A DNA stretch of 64,000 nucleotides from Actinomycetes bacterium (GTDB taxonomy: Bacteria; Actinomycetota; Thermoleophilia; Solirubrobacterales; JACPNS01): contig JAEYBE010000003.1 in the NCBI GenBank assembly GCA_023404495.1, positions 62,001 to 126,000 of the forward strand. Reading direction: 5' to 3'. This document shows positions 41,508 to 49,232 of the stretch, one piece after another; position 1 is the first letter of the stretch; the number at the start of each line of letters is the position of its first letter. The notes below the pieces were generated by a model that saw only the letters and a list, made by a program, of their open reading frames with translations, had not been told where the DNA came from and did not search any database. The position numbers were made by a program, and so were the translations under genes.

Positions 41508-43478
41508 CTACGAGGCGTCGGCCGGCGTCTTCTGAGCCAGGCGCTCGCTGACGCGGCGCGCCACGGCGTCTGCCGTGAAGCCGACCTCTTCGTGGAGGAG
41601 CTTCGGTGCGCCATGGGTCACGTAACGATCCGGCAGTCCAACGCGCATCACCTGTACAGGCAGACCGTTGTCGGCAAGGTGTTCGACGACCCCCGAGCCA
41701 AAGCCGCCGGCAAGCACCCCTTCTTCCAGCGTCACAAGCAACTCGTGTTCGGCGGCAAGCTCGTTCACCAGTTCCGTGTCCAGCGGCTTTGCAAAGCGGG
41801 CGTCGGCGACGGTCGCGCTGATGCCCTCTTCAGCCAGCAGGCTCGCAGCTCCCTGGGCGACGCCAACGCCGGTGCCGTAACCAAGCAGCGCAACCGATCC
41901 GTCTCCTCGGGTGAGCACCTCACCGACGCCGATGTCGATCGCGGTCGGGGCACTTGGCAGCGGCACGCCGACGCCTTCGCCGCGCGGATATCGGATCGCG
42001 ACCGGGCCGTCGTCATAGACAAGCGCCGTGTGCAGCATGTCGACAAGCTCAGCCTCGTCGCGCGGGGCCATCATCACGATGTTTGGCAGCGAGCGCATGT
42101 AGGCGATGTCGAACGCGCCGTGGTGGGTCGGACCGTCATCGCCAACAAGGCCAGCGCGGTCCATCGCGAAGACAACATTGAGGTTCTGCAGGCAGACGTC
42201 GTGGACGATTTGGTCGTAGCCGCGCTGCAAGAACGTCGAGTAGATCGCGGCAACCGGCTTCACTCCCTGAAGAGACAGCCCGGCGGCGAAGAGCACCGCG
42301 TGCTGCTCGGCGATTCCGACATCGAAGTAGTGATCAGGCAGCTCCTTTTGCATGATCGAAAGACCGGTGCCGGAGTTCATCGCGGCGGTTATGCCGACGA
42401 CGCGCGAGTCGCGACGCGCCTCGGCGACGATCGCCTCGCCAAAGACCTTGGTGTACTGCGGCGGCGAAGGCTTGCTCGGCGCGCCGCCGCTGATCCCGGC
42501 CGGTGCCGGCTTGCGGTCGGCGATGCCCTTGGGCTTGACCGCGTGCCACTGCTCCATGCCTTCAAGTCCGCCCATCTCGGCCGGCTCAAAGCCCTTGCCC
42601 TTGACCGTGGCGATGTGCACCACGACAGGCCGGTCGGCGGCCAGCGCTTCTTCGATCGCCGGTCGCAGCTCGCGCACATCATGTCCGTCAACTACCCCGA
42701 TGTAGGCGAAGTCGAGCTCTTCCCAGAGCAGACCCGGCGCCCAGAAGGCCTTGACCGACTCCTTGAACTGCGGGCCAAAGCGCTCGAATGCGGCGCCAAT
42801 TCCCGCCGGCAGCTTTGAGAGTCCGTCCTCTGCGGCCTCGCGCGCCTTGTAGAGCTTCGGGTTCATGCGCACGCGATTGAAGTAGCGCGAGAGTGCGCCG
42901 ACGTTCGGCGAAATGCTCATCCCGTTGTCGTTGAGAATCACGACGATCGGCGTGCCGAGGCCCCCGGCGTTGTGGATCGCCTCAAACGCAACACCACCGG
43001 TCATCGAGCCATCGCCGATCACGGCGACGACTTTGCCGTCTTCCCCGTGGCCGCGGCGCATCGCCTCCTTGAGGCCCACCGCGTAGGAGATCGAGGTGGA
43101 TGCGTGACCGGCGCCCATGATGTCGTGCTCAGATTCGAAGGTCGCGCAGAACGGCGCAAGGCCGCCATATTTGCGGATCGTCGGGAGCTGCTCGCGGCGG
43201 CCAGTGAGCATCTTGTGCGGATAGGCCTGGTGGCCGACATCCCAGAGGATCTTGTCGGTCGGTGAATCGAGCAGCGAGTGCAGCACGACCGAAAGCTCGC
43301 AGACGCCAAGGTTCGCGCCGAAGTGACCGCCGATCTCGCCGACCGTGTCGATCAGCTCCTCGCGCACTTCCTGGGCGATCTGCTGGAGCTGTTCGTCGGT
43401 CAGATCCGTCAGGTCCGCCGGCCCAGCGATGCCGGGAAGGAGCGGTCCGGAGTCGAGATGTTTGTCTTTCTTGCCCAC
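41508..43478 (-). CDS. dxs: 1-deoxy-D-xylulose-5-phosphate synthase
   Basis: 656 residues. Thiamine-diphosphate motif GDGSMTGGVAFEAIHNAG...VVILNDNGMSIS, catalytic His in LWDVGHQAYPHKML, transketolase pyrimidine domain (DVGIAEQHAVLFAAGL) and C-terminal domain are complete. It condenses pyruvate and glyceraldehyde 3-phosphate in the first MEP-pathway step. The polyprenyl synthase lies just upstream, so isoprenoid supply and elongation are co-expressed. Convergent with the preceding gene by 3 bases. Confidence 0.96.
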   Translation of the reverse strand: MGKKDKHLDSGPLLPGIAGPADLTDLTDEQLQQIAQEVREELIDTVGEIGGHFGANLGVCELSVVLHSLLDSPTDKILWDVGHQAYPHKMLTGRREQLPTIRKYGGLAPFCATFESEHDIMGAGHASTSISYAVGLKEAMRRGHGEDGKVVAVIGDGSMTGGVAFEAIHNAGGLGTPIVVILNDNGMSISPNVGALSRYFNRVRMNPKLYKAREAAEDGLSKLPAGIGAAFERFGPQFKESVKAFWAPGLLWEELDFAYIGVVDGHDVRELRPAIEEALAADRPVVVHIATVKGKGFEPAEMGGLEGMEQWHAVKPKGIADRKPAPAGISGGAPSKPSPPQYTKVFGEAIVAEARRDSRVVGITAAMNSGTGLSIMQKELPDHYFDVGIAEQHAVLFAAGLSLQGVKPVAAIYSTFLQRGYDQIVHDVCLQNLNVVFAMDRAGLVGDDGPTHHGAFDIAYMRSLPNIVMMAPRDEAELVDMLHTALVYDDGPVAIRYPRGEGVGVPLPSAPTAIDIGVGEVLTRGDGSVALLGYGTGVGVAQGAASLLAEEGISATVADARFAKPLDTELVNELAAEHELLVTLEEGVLAGGFGSGVVEHLADNGLPVQVMRVGLPDRYVTHGAPKLLHEEVGFTADAVARRVSERLAQKTPADAS

Positions 43479-43488
43479 TGCGCTTGAT

Positions 43489-44373
43489 TCACCGGTCCCG
43501 GCCGTATATATAGGCGCTCACTGCCTCAAGGTCGCCCGCGTCGCCGCGGAAATCAATCGAACCAAGTAGCTCTCGCACCTTCGCGTAGCTCTCGTCCGCA
43601 AGCTCTCTCGCGCCATCGAGGCCGAACGCACTGACGTATGTCGACTTGCCGTGTCGCTCGTCGCTGCCGCTCGGCTTGCCGAGCTCCTGCGAGGAGCCGG
43701 TCACATCGAGAATATCGTCGATGATCTGAAAAAGAACCCCTAGCTCGCCGGCGAAATCTCCCAGTCGCTCTACCTGGGAGGTCGGCGCGCCGAGCACGAT
43801 CGCAGATCCCAGCACCGACGCGCGGATCAGACGGCCGGTCTTCAGCTCGTGCATCTGCTTCAAAGCGTCCGCATCGGAGACCTGCTCGTCGATGTCGATG
43901 AACTGACCGCCGACCATCCCCCCTGCGCCGATCGCTGCAAGCAGCTCGTCCATCGCGTCCACCACGTGCCTCGGCTCGCCGGCCTGGTGGGCGGTGATCA
44001 GGCGAAGCGCCTCAGCGAAGAGCGCATCGCCGGCGAGGATCGCGACGTTCTCGCCGAATGCCACGTGGCAGGTCGGCTTGCCGCGCCGCAGGTCGTCGTC
44101 GTCCATCGCCGGGAGGTCGTCGTGGATCAGCGAGTAGGTGTGGATCAGTTCGAGCGCCGCCGCGTACGGCATCACGACAGAAGGATCGTGGCCGAGCGCC
44201 TGAGCCGTGGAGAGCGCAAGCACCGGGCGCACGCGCTTGCCGCCCGCCAGTAGCGAGTAGCGCATCGCTTCGAGCAGCCCGTCGATCGCCGGGACGGCGC
44301 CGTAATCGATCTGCTCGAGATAGGCGTCGACAGCGAGGCGTTTTGCGTCCGGAAAGGCCGGCGCGGCGCTCAC
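43489..44373 (-). CDS. ispA: Polyprenyl (farnesyl/geranylgeranyl-type) diphosphate synthase
   Basis: 294 residues from a GTG that overlaps the upstream small gene (GTGA). The first Asp-rich motif starts at D85-D86 (DDLPAMDDDD, with two residues between the acidic pairs as in FPP synthases of bacterial type II) and the second at D219 (DDILD). GGKRVRP starts the allylic/IPP site. It elongates DMAPP with IPP. Chain length cannot be fixed from sequence alone. Confidence 0.9.
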   Translation of the reverse strand: MSAAPAFPDAKRLAVDAYLEQIDYGAVPAIDGLLEAMRYSLLAGGKRVRPVLALSTAQALGHDPSVVMPYAAALELIHTYSLIHDDLPAMDDDDLRRGKPTCHVAFGENVAILAGDALFAEALRLITAHQAGEPRHVVDAMDELLAAIGAGGMVGGQFIDIDEQVSDADALKQMHELKTGRLIRASVLGSAIVLGAPTSQVERLGDFAGELGVLFQIIDDILDVTGSSQELGKPSGSDERHGKSTYVSAFGLDGARELADESYAKVRELLGSIDFRGDAGDLEAVSAYIYGRDR

Positions 44374-44558
44374 CGCGAGACCGACTCCAGCGTGGATGCG
44401 GCGCGGCTGGCGAGATCAGTCAGCTCGCGCAGGCGGGTTTCCAGAGCTGAGGCGTCGAATTCGCCTTCGCGGAGGGATGAGACCTTCTCTTTGAGCTGCG
44501 CTATCAGCGTGTCGAGCTCATCGAGCGACTGCTTGGTCGTGGGGTCGAGTTCGGGCAT
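44370..44558 (-). CDS. XseB-like small coiled-coil protein
   Basis: 62 residues starting MPELDPTTKQ, with GAGGAA nine bases before the ATG; the longer in-frame reading overlaps nusB and is rejected. Two amphipathic helices with a LREGEFDASALE turn resemble the small subunit of exonuclease VII, whose gene normally sits just upstream of ispA. Similarity is weak and no xseA is adjacent. The alternative is an unrelated coiled-coil protein that took this place. Confidence 0.45.
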   Translation of the reverse strand: MPELDPTTKQSLDELDTLIAQLKEKVSSLREGEFDASALETRLRELTDLASRAASTLESVSR

Positions 44559-44580
44559 CGCGAGCAGTTCCTCTATCTCG

Positions 44581-44967
44581 TCAATCTCCGCCAGCAGGGA
44601 GCTCTCGGAGGATTGAGCCGAGAATACCGTTGACGAACTTTGGCGCGTCTGCAGAGCAATAGCGTTTGGCGAGCTCGACGGCTTCGTCGATGGCGACTTC
44701 TCGGGGGACGTCTCCGGCGGAGAGCTCGTGGACGGCGACGCGGAGAATGTTGCGCTCGAGCGGGGCGACTCGTTCGAGGGTCCAACCTTCTTTGATGAAT
44801 CGACCAAGGGTGGCGTCGATTGCCGAGCGCTCATCAAGCGTCTCAGCAGCGAGCGCACGCGCAAAATCAGTCGTTTGATCATCGAATACGTCCTCCAGCG
44901 GCCGGCCGGTCAGATCGTGCTGGTAGAGCGCGAAAACGGCCTGCTTGCGTTGGTCTGACCGCTTCAC
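44581..44967 (-). CDS. nusB: Transcription antitermination factor NusB
   Basis: 128 residues; all-helical NusB fold with RKQAVFALYQHD at the start, LERVAPLERNILRVAVHEL, and the signature EVAIDEAVELAKRYCSADAPKFVNGILGSI. NusB with S10 binds boxA of rRNA leaders. Nine bases downstream of efp, in the common efp-nusB order. Confidence 0.93.
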   Translation of the reverse strand: MKRSDQRKQAVFALYQHDLTGRPLEDVFDDQTTDFARALAAETLDERSAIDATLGRFIKEGWTLERVAPLERNILRVAVHELSAGDVPREVAIDEAVELAKRYCSADAPKFVNGILGSILRELPAGGD

Positions 44968-44976
44968 TGCCGCGCC

Positions 44977-45537
44977 CTAGGCACGCGACATGTACTCGCC
45001 GCTGCGGGTGTCGACCTTGACCGTGTCGCCGGTGTTCAGAAACAGCGGCACCTGCACGACCTTGCCGGTTTCCAGGGTTGCGGCCTTGTTGCCGCCGCCG
45101 CTGACCGTGTCGCCGCGCACGCCGGGTTCGGTCTCGGTGATCTCGAGCACTACCGACGCCGGAAGCTGGATGTCTGAGAACTCTCCGTCGATGTAGAGCG
45201 CCTCGACCTCGGTGTTGGCCTTCACAAAGCCAAGCGGCTCCTCGAGCGTCGCAAACGGCGCCGCAAGCTGGTCGAAGCTCTCATTGTCCATGAAGTGCGC
45301 GTCAGTGCCGTCGTTGTAGAGGTACTGCAACTTCCTGACCTCGGTGCGAACCGCGCGGAACTTCTCGCCGGCGCGAAAGGTCTTGTCGATCACGGCGCCG
45401 TCGCTTGAGCGCTTGAGCTTCGTGCGCACGAAAGCGCCGCCCTTACCGGGCTTGACGTGCTGGAACTCGACGATCTTGAAGACCGTCCCGTCCACGTCAA
45501 TGTGGTTCCCGTTCTTGAACTGGTTCGTTGAGATCAT
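44977..45537 (-). CDS. efp: Elongation factor P
   Basis: 186 residues, standard three-domain length. The tip loop is HVKPGKGGAF with Lys32 at the position that contacts the P-site tRNA. Domain III ends with the KVDTRSGEYMSRA signature. It relieves stalling at polyproline. No modification genes (epmA, epmB) are adjacent. Confidence 0.96.
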   Translation of the reverse strand: MISTNQFKNGNHIDVDGTVFKIVEFQHVKPGKGGAFVRTKLKRSSDGAVIDKTFRAGEKFRAVRTEVRKLQYLYNDGTDAHFMDNESFDQLAAPFATLEEPLGFVKANTEVEALYIDGEFSDIQLPASVVLEITETEPGVRGDTVSGGGNKAATLETGKVVQVPLFLNTGDTVKVDTRSGEYMSRA

Positions 45538-45558
45538 GGCGAGAAGGGTAGGTGGTCC

Positions 45559-45741
45559 TCACTCGTCGGTGAAAGGGACGTCTTCGTCGGCCACGCCGCC
45601 GCGGGCATCGCGCAATTGGCGATCGCGCCGGCGCTGCCAGAGGATGCCGCCACCGAGGATGAACACCGGCAGCAGATACAGAATGCTCGCGAGCCAGTGG
45701 CCGGCGTGTGCGAGCGGAATCAAGACCTCCGCGTAGATCAC
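45559..45741 (-). CDS. Small single-pass membrane protein
   Basis: 60 residues from a GTG that overlaps the upstream membrane protein's stop (GTGA). One membrane helix (WLASILYLLPVFILGGGILW) is followed by a basic then acidic tail. A His pair near the N-terminus (LAHAGHW) lies at the membrane edge. It is the third gene of the cupredoxin operon and probably works with it; too short for a domain call. Confidence 0.55.
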   Translation of the reverse strand: MIYAEVLIPLAHAGHWLASILYLLPVFILGGGILWQRRRDRQLRDARGGVADEDVPFTDE

Positions 45742-47048
45742 GGTGACTGTGAAAGTAGCCAGAGGCCAAGGCAGGTGAAGCCGACCATCACAACCAGCAT
45801 CCAGGTCTGTGACTGCGCGGCGGCGCGCGCCTTGCCCCAGACGGCCGTGGCCTTGTCGTGCGCGACGATCAGGCCGGCGACGTGTCCAATCAAGAGCGCA
45901 GCGACCTGTACCCACCAGATCACCTTGCCGGAGACGAAGTAGTCGATGTTCGCAGGGCCGGAATTGCCCATCGGGTGGGCGATCACGTGCGGCAACGCCT
46001 GTCCGACGAAAATCATGAACGAGAAGTAGTGGGCCATCAGGTACCCGAGCGCGATCGGAACCAGCGACGGCGCGAACATCATCGACAGCTCGCGCGGAGA
46101 CTTCCCGACGTGGCTTCCCTCCATGCCGATCACGCCGAGGCGATAGAAGCCGGCGACCAACCCGATCGACGCGATCAGTCCGAGCGTGGCGGCGAACGTA
46201 CTTGGGTCGCTGCCCGCGATCGACTCCCATATCCCACCGCGTTCAATCCCATCAAACACCGTGATGCCGATCATCGTCGAGACGAAGATCACTGTTCCGG
46301 CGTAGCCCGGGATGTCGGTCAGCCCCGAGAGCGGCACGCGCGCGCAGAGCCGCCCGCGCTCGACCGTGAGCGGCGCGATGCGCGAGAAGAACTCGAAGTA
46401 GGTGCCAAAAGCGTCACCACGCTCAAGCCAGCGCCGAGCACCGAAAAGCGACATCCCCAGCACCTGGAAGGCGAAGTAGGCCAGCGCGAGTATCGCCAGC
46501 AGCTCAGGCTTGCGGCCGTCGTCGCCCGAGACCAGCTCAAGCCAGCCGAATGCGATCAGACCGAGCACGGCGGGCCAGCGGCCGAGCGCGTCTGGGTAGG
46601 CAAACCGGGGCGGCGCCGACGCGTCGGAGCCCGTGATGCGCACCCGCACCCGGTGCGCGGCAAGTCCCGCCGCGCGCCACGGGTTGAACGGCCGAAAGAT
46701 GTCGCCGAAGATCGCCGAGAGCAGCGGCAGCATCGTCCAGAAGAAGACGTAGACGAACGTCGGCACGACGTTCTGATCGGCGTCCTGGTTGCCGGCGAAT
46801 CCGAAGTAGACGAGCGCCGCGAAGATCGCGATCCCAATCGCGCCGCAGATCGGCTGGGTCAGCCGCGGTATGCGGAAGAGCTCGCGCACACGCGCGGTCT
46901 CAAGCTTTGCGTCGGTCCAGAGCGCTGCCAGCGCGAAGAACGAGACCGCAAGCACGATCGCCGCGCCCCAGGAGAACAGCCACCCGGGGAGCGGAATATC
47001 GCTGCGCACGCCCAGCCCGTGCGCCAGCGGAACGATCAGTTGGTTCAC
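45738..47048 (-). CDS. Polytopic membrane protein of the 'fenitrothion hydrolase' annotation family
   Basis: 436 residues from a GTG overlapping the cupredoxin stop. About ten to twelve membrane helices. The N-terminal pattern VPLAHGLGVRSDIPLPGWLFSWGAA matches actinobacterial proteins often labelled fenitrothion hydrolase, a name carried over from one degradation gene that says little about native function. Conserved His residues (AHYFSFMIFVGQALPHVIAHPMG) in late helices could bind a metal or haem. The cupredoxin partner suggests copper or redox chemistry. Confidence 0.65.
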   Translation of the reverse strand: MNQLIVPLAHGLGVRSDIPLPGWLFSWGAAIVLAVSFFALAALWTDAKLETARVRELFRIPRLTQPICGAIGIAIFAALVYFGFAGNQDADQNVVPTFVYVFFWTMLPLLSAIFGDIFRPFNPWRAAGLAAHRVRVRITGSDASAPPRFAYPDALGRWPAVLGLIAFGWLELVSGDDGRKPELLAILALAYFAFQVLGMSLFGARRWLERGDAFGTYFEFFSRIAPLTVERGRLCARVPLSGLTDIPGYAGTVIFVSTMIGITVFDGIERGGIWESIAGSDPSTFAATLGLIASIGLVAGFYRLGVIGMEGSHVGKSPRELSMMFAPSLVPIALGYLMAHYFSFMIFVGQALPHVIAHPMGNSGPANIDYFVSGKVIWWVQVAALLIGHVAGLIVAHDKATAVWGKARAAAQSQTWMLVVMVGFTCLGLWLLSQSP

Positions 47049-47617
47049 GGACTGACCCGCAGTGTGCCCGCCTCGGCCTCCGAGCCCGAGTAGTGGAACT
47101 CAATCGGGAACTCGCCGTCGATCGTCGCACGGAGCCTGATCAGGCCGACCCGGCCGGCCTTGATCGCGACGGTCTTGTCGTACCCGTGCACGTGGAGCGT
47201 CGCGTTTTGCTCGGGGCGAGCTCGAATGGTGACGATCTCGCCCTTGTCGACTTTGACCGTGCGCGGGTTTGACGCAGTCAGAACGGGTGTGATCACGCCG
47301 TTCATCGCCTTGGCTCCGCCGCTCTCAAGCTCGGGTGCCGCGCCACCGCTTTGGTTGCCGGAATTGCCGGATCCGCCATTCGGGCTTGCTCCGCCCGAAT
47401 CGCTGTTGTCCTTCGATCCGCCGGACTTTGATGTCTTCTCGGTCGGCGAGTCGCCGGTGCTGCCGGTGGCGCCAGACTTGCCCGTCTGTCCGGTCGGTTC
47501 GGTGGCCGTGCCCTGGACTGGCGTGGCGTCGGTGTCGTCCTTGCCGGTGCCGATCACGACGGCGGCGCCGATGATGATCGCTACGCCGACAATCGCCAGC
47601 GCCCAGCGCGTGTTCAT
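47045..47617 (-). CDS. Membrane-anchored cupredoxin-like protein
   Basis: 190 residues starting MNTRWALAIV, with AGGAGA upstream. One N-terminal membrane anchor (residues ~5-23) is followed by a long Ser/Gly/Thr/Asn linker (~25-95), then a cupredoxin-like domain with LHVHGYDKTVAIKAG and GEFPIEFHYSG...AGTLRVSP, the C-terminal pattern of EfeO/plastocyanin-like domains. The usual Cys ligand is not evident, so copper binding is uncertain. It is first of three coupled genes. Confidence 0.7.
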   Translation of the reverse strand: MNTRWALAIVGVAIIIGAAVVIGTGKDDTDATPVQGTATEPTGQTGKSGATGSTGDSPTEKTSKSGGSKDNSDSGGASPNGGSGNSGNQSGGAAPELESGGAKAMNGVITPVLTASNPRTVKVDKGEIVTIRARPEQNATLHVHGYDKTVAIKAGRVGLIRLRATIDGEFPIEFHYSGSEAEAGTLRVSP

Positions 47618-47681
47618 GGTCAACTTTTCTGTCTCCTGGTGAAGAGGTTTTTTTTCCCGCGCGGTCAGCGCAGCCACAACG

Positions 47682-47699
47682 TTACATCGTTTGATGTAA
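47682..47699. promoter_or_regulatory. 18-bp inverted repeat ahead of the cupredoxin operon
   Basis: TTACATC, a 4-base centre, GATGTAA: a perfect 7-bp inverted repeat 65-82 bases before the cupredoxin ATG and 4 bases after the peptidase stop. It is AT-rich against its surroundings, more like an operator than a terminator. The TACA...TGTA arms recall BlaI/CopY-type sites, but the regulator is unknown. Confidence 0.4.
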
Positions 47700-47702
47700 A
47701 GC

Positions 47703-48782
47703 TCAGCCGACCGTCAGGAGTTCCTTGGTGAATGGTGTCAGCACGCGCGGACCGTCTTCCCGCACGACGACGAGATCTTCGATCCGGACGCCGAAATCGC
47801 CTTCGACGTACACGCCCGGCTCGATCGTGACGACATTTCCGGCTTCGAGCGCGCCTTCCGAGCGGCTCGAGAGCGTCGGCAGCTCATGGACCTCCACCCC
47901 AACCCCGTGACCGAGGCTGTGGCCGAACTGCTCGCCTCGTCCGCCGGCCGTGATCGCGTCGCGTGCGACCGCATCGACGCCCTTGCAGTCGGCACCCACG
48001 AGCGTTGCTTCTAGCGCGAGTAGCTGCGCCTCAAGCACGAGTTCATAGGCCTCGCGCTGGTGATCGGGCAGCGGCCCGGTGGCGAACGTTCGCGTACAGT
48101 CAGAGCAGTAGCCGCCGTGGATCACCCCAAGGTCCAGCACCACCAGCACTCCGGCCTCGATCACGGCGTCGCGCGGCTCCGCGTGCGGCAGCGCGCCGTG
48201 CGGTCCGGCCGCGACGATCGGCGGGAACGAGAGACCGCTTGCCCCTCGCTCGTGTGCGAGCTCTTCGATTCGCCACGCGATGTCGCGCTCGCTGCGCCCG
48301 ACGAGGCCCTCCTCGGAGAGTGTCGCGTAGATCGAATCGGCGATCGATGATGCACGCGCAATCGCGTCGATCTCATGTTCGTCCTTGACAGCTCTGAGTC
48401 GCTCGACGATCCCAGCCGCGGGCACGAGCTTCGACGGCTCTGAAAGCTCATCCGAGAGCGCAGCATGCTGCTTGACGCGCATCTCGGCGTCATCAAACCC
48501 GATTGCCGCGGCGCCGTCAAAGAGTTCGATGAGTTTCGCGCGCGGCTCGCTCCCGCCGTCGACGACTGTGTATCCGGGGGCCTGGTCTGTCGCCTGCTCG
48601 ATGTAGCGAAAGTCAGTCAGTAGGGCCGCCGTCTCGTCCCCCACGACAAGCGTCGCGTTGGTTCCGGTGAAGCCGGTCAGATAGCGGACGTTCTCAAGGT
48701 TCGTCACGAGCAGCAGCTCGATCTCTTCGTGATCGGCGATCGCTGTGCGCAAGCGCGCGAGCCGCTCGTCCTGAAAATTCAT
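47703..48782 (-). CDS. pepQ: M24-family Xaa-Pro aminopeptidase/dipeptidase
   Basis: 359 residues. A creatinase-like N-terminal domain is followed by the pita-bread domain with metal ligands in LDLGVIHGGYCSDCTRTF (two Asp), GHSLGHGVG (His), TIEPGVYV (Glu) and GVRIEDLVVV (Glu). It cleaves X-Pro peptide bonds. The gene commonly sits between aroQ and efp in actinobacteria, as nearly here. Confidence 0.9.
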   Translation of the reverse strand: MNFQDERLARLRTAIADHEEIELLLVTNLENVRYLTGFTGTNATLVVGDETAALLTDFRYIEQATDQAPGYTVVDGGSEPRAKLIELFDGAAAIGFDDAEMRVKQHAALSDELSEPSKLVPAAGIVERLRAVKDEHEIDAIARASSIADSIYATLSEEGLVGRSERDIAWRIEELAHERGASGLSFPPIVAAGPHGALPHAEPRDAVIEAGVLVVLDLGVIHGGYCSDCTRTFATGPLPDHQREAYELVLEAQLLALEATLVGADCKGVDAVARDAITAGGRGEQFGHSLGHGVGVEVHELPTLSSRSEGALEAGNVVTIEPGVYVEGDFGVRIEDLVVVREDGPRVLTPFTKELLTVG

Positions 48783-48791
48783 CGCGTACGC

Positions 48792-49232
48792 CTACTCGCC
48801 GAGCTTCGCCGCGAGCAGGTCGAGCGCCTCGCGGTAGCCATCGACGCCCTTGCCGGCGATCGTCGCAAAGCAGAGCTCGCGGATCACCGAGACCGAGCGC
48901 CACTCCTCTCGCGAAGCGACGTCTGAAAGGTGCACTTCGACGGCGGGCAGGCCGGCTATCTCCAGCGCGTCGCGGATCGCCCAGCTGTAGTGGGTCCAGG
49001 CGCCGGGATTCAGAATCAATCCATCAGAGATCTCGCGCGAGCGGTGCAGCCGCTCGACGTACTCGGTTTCGCTGTTGGTCTGGAAGGTCACGAGCTCGCA
49101 ACCAAGTTCACGCGCGTAGGCGTCGATCTCGTATTCGAGCTCGTTGAGCGTGACGGTCCCGTAGTGGGCCGCCGGTCGCACGCCGAGCTGATCGAGATTG
49201 ACCCCGTGGAGAACTTCAATCCGATGCCTCAT
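48792..49232 (-). CDS. aroQ: Type II 3-dehydroquinate dehydratase
   Basis: 146 residues. Active-site residues stand at the numbers of the Mycobacterium enzyme: N12, R19, Y24 (catalytic base), N75, H81, H101 and R112, with R108 also present. The usual GPNLN signature is GVNLD here, an unusual loop change that keeps N12. It converts 3-dehydroquinate to 3-dehydroshikimate. Overlaps the aroKB fusion by 4 bases, so dehydroquinate synthesis and use are coupled. Confidence 0.92.
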   Translation of the reverse strand: MRHRIEVLHGVNLDQLGVRPAAHYGTVTLNELEYEIDAYARELGCELVTFQTNSETEYVERLHRSREISDGLILNPGAWTHYSWAIRDALEIAGLPAVEVHLSDVASREEWRSVSVIRELCFATIAGKGVDGYREALDLLAAKLGE

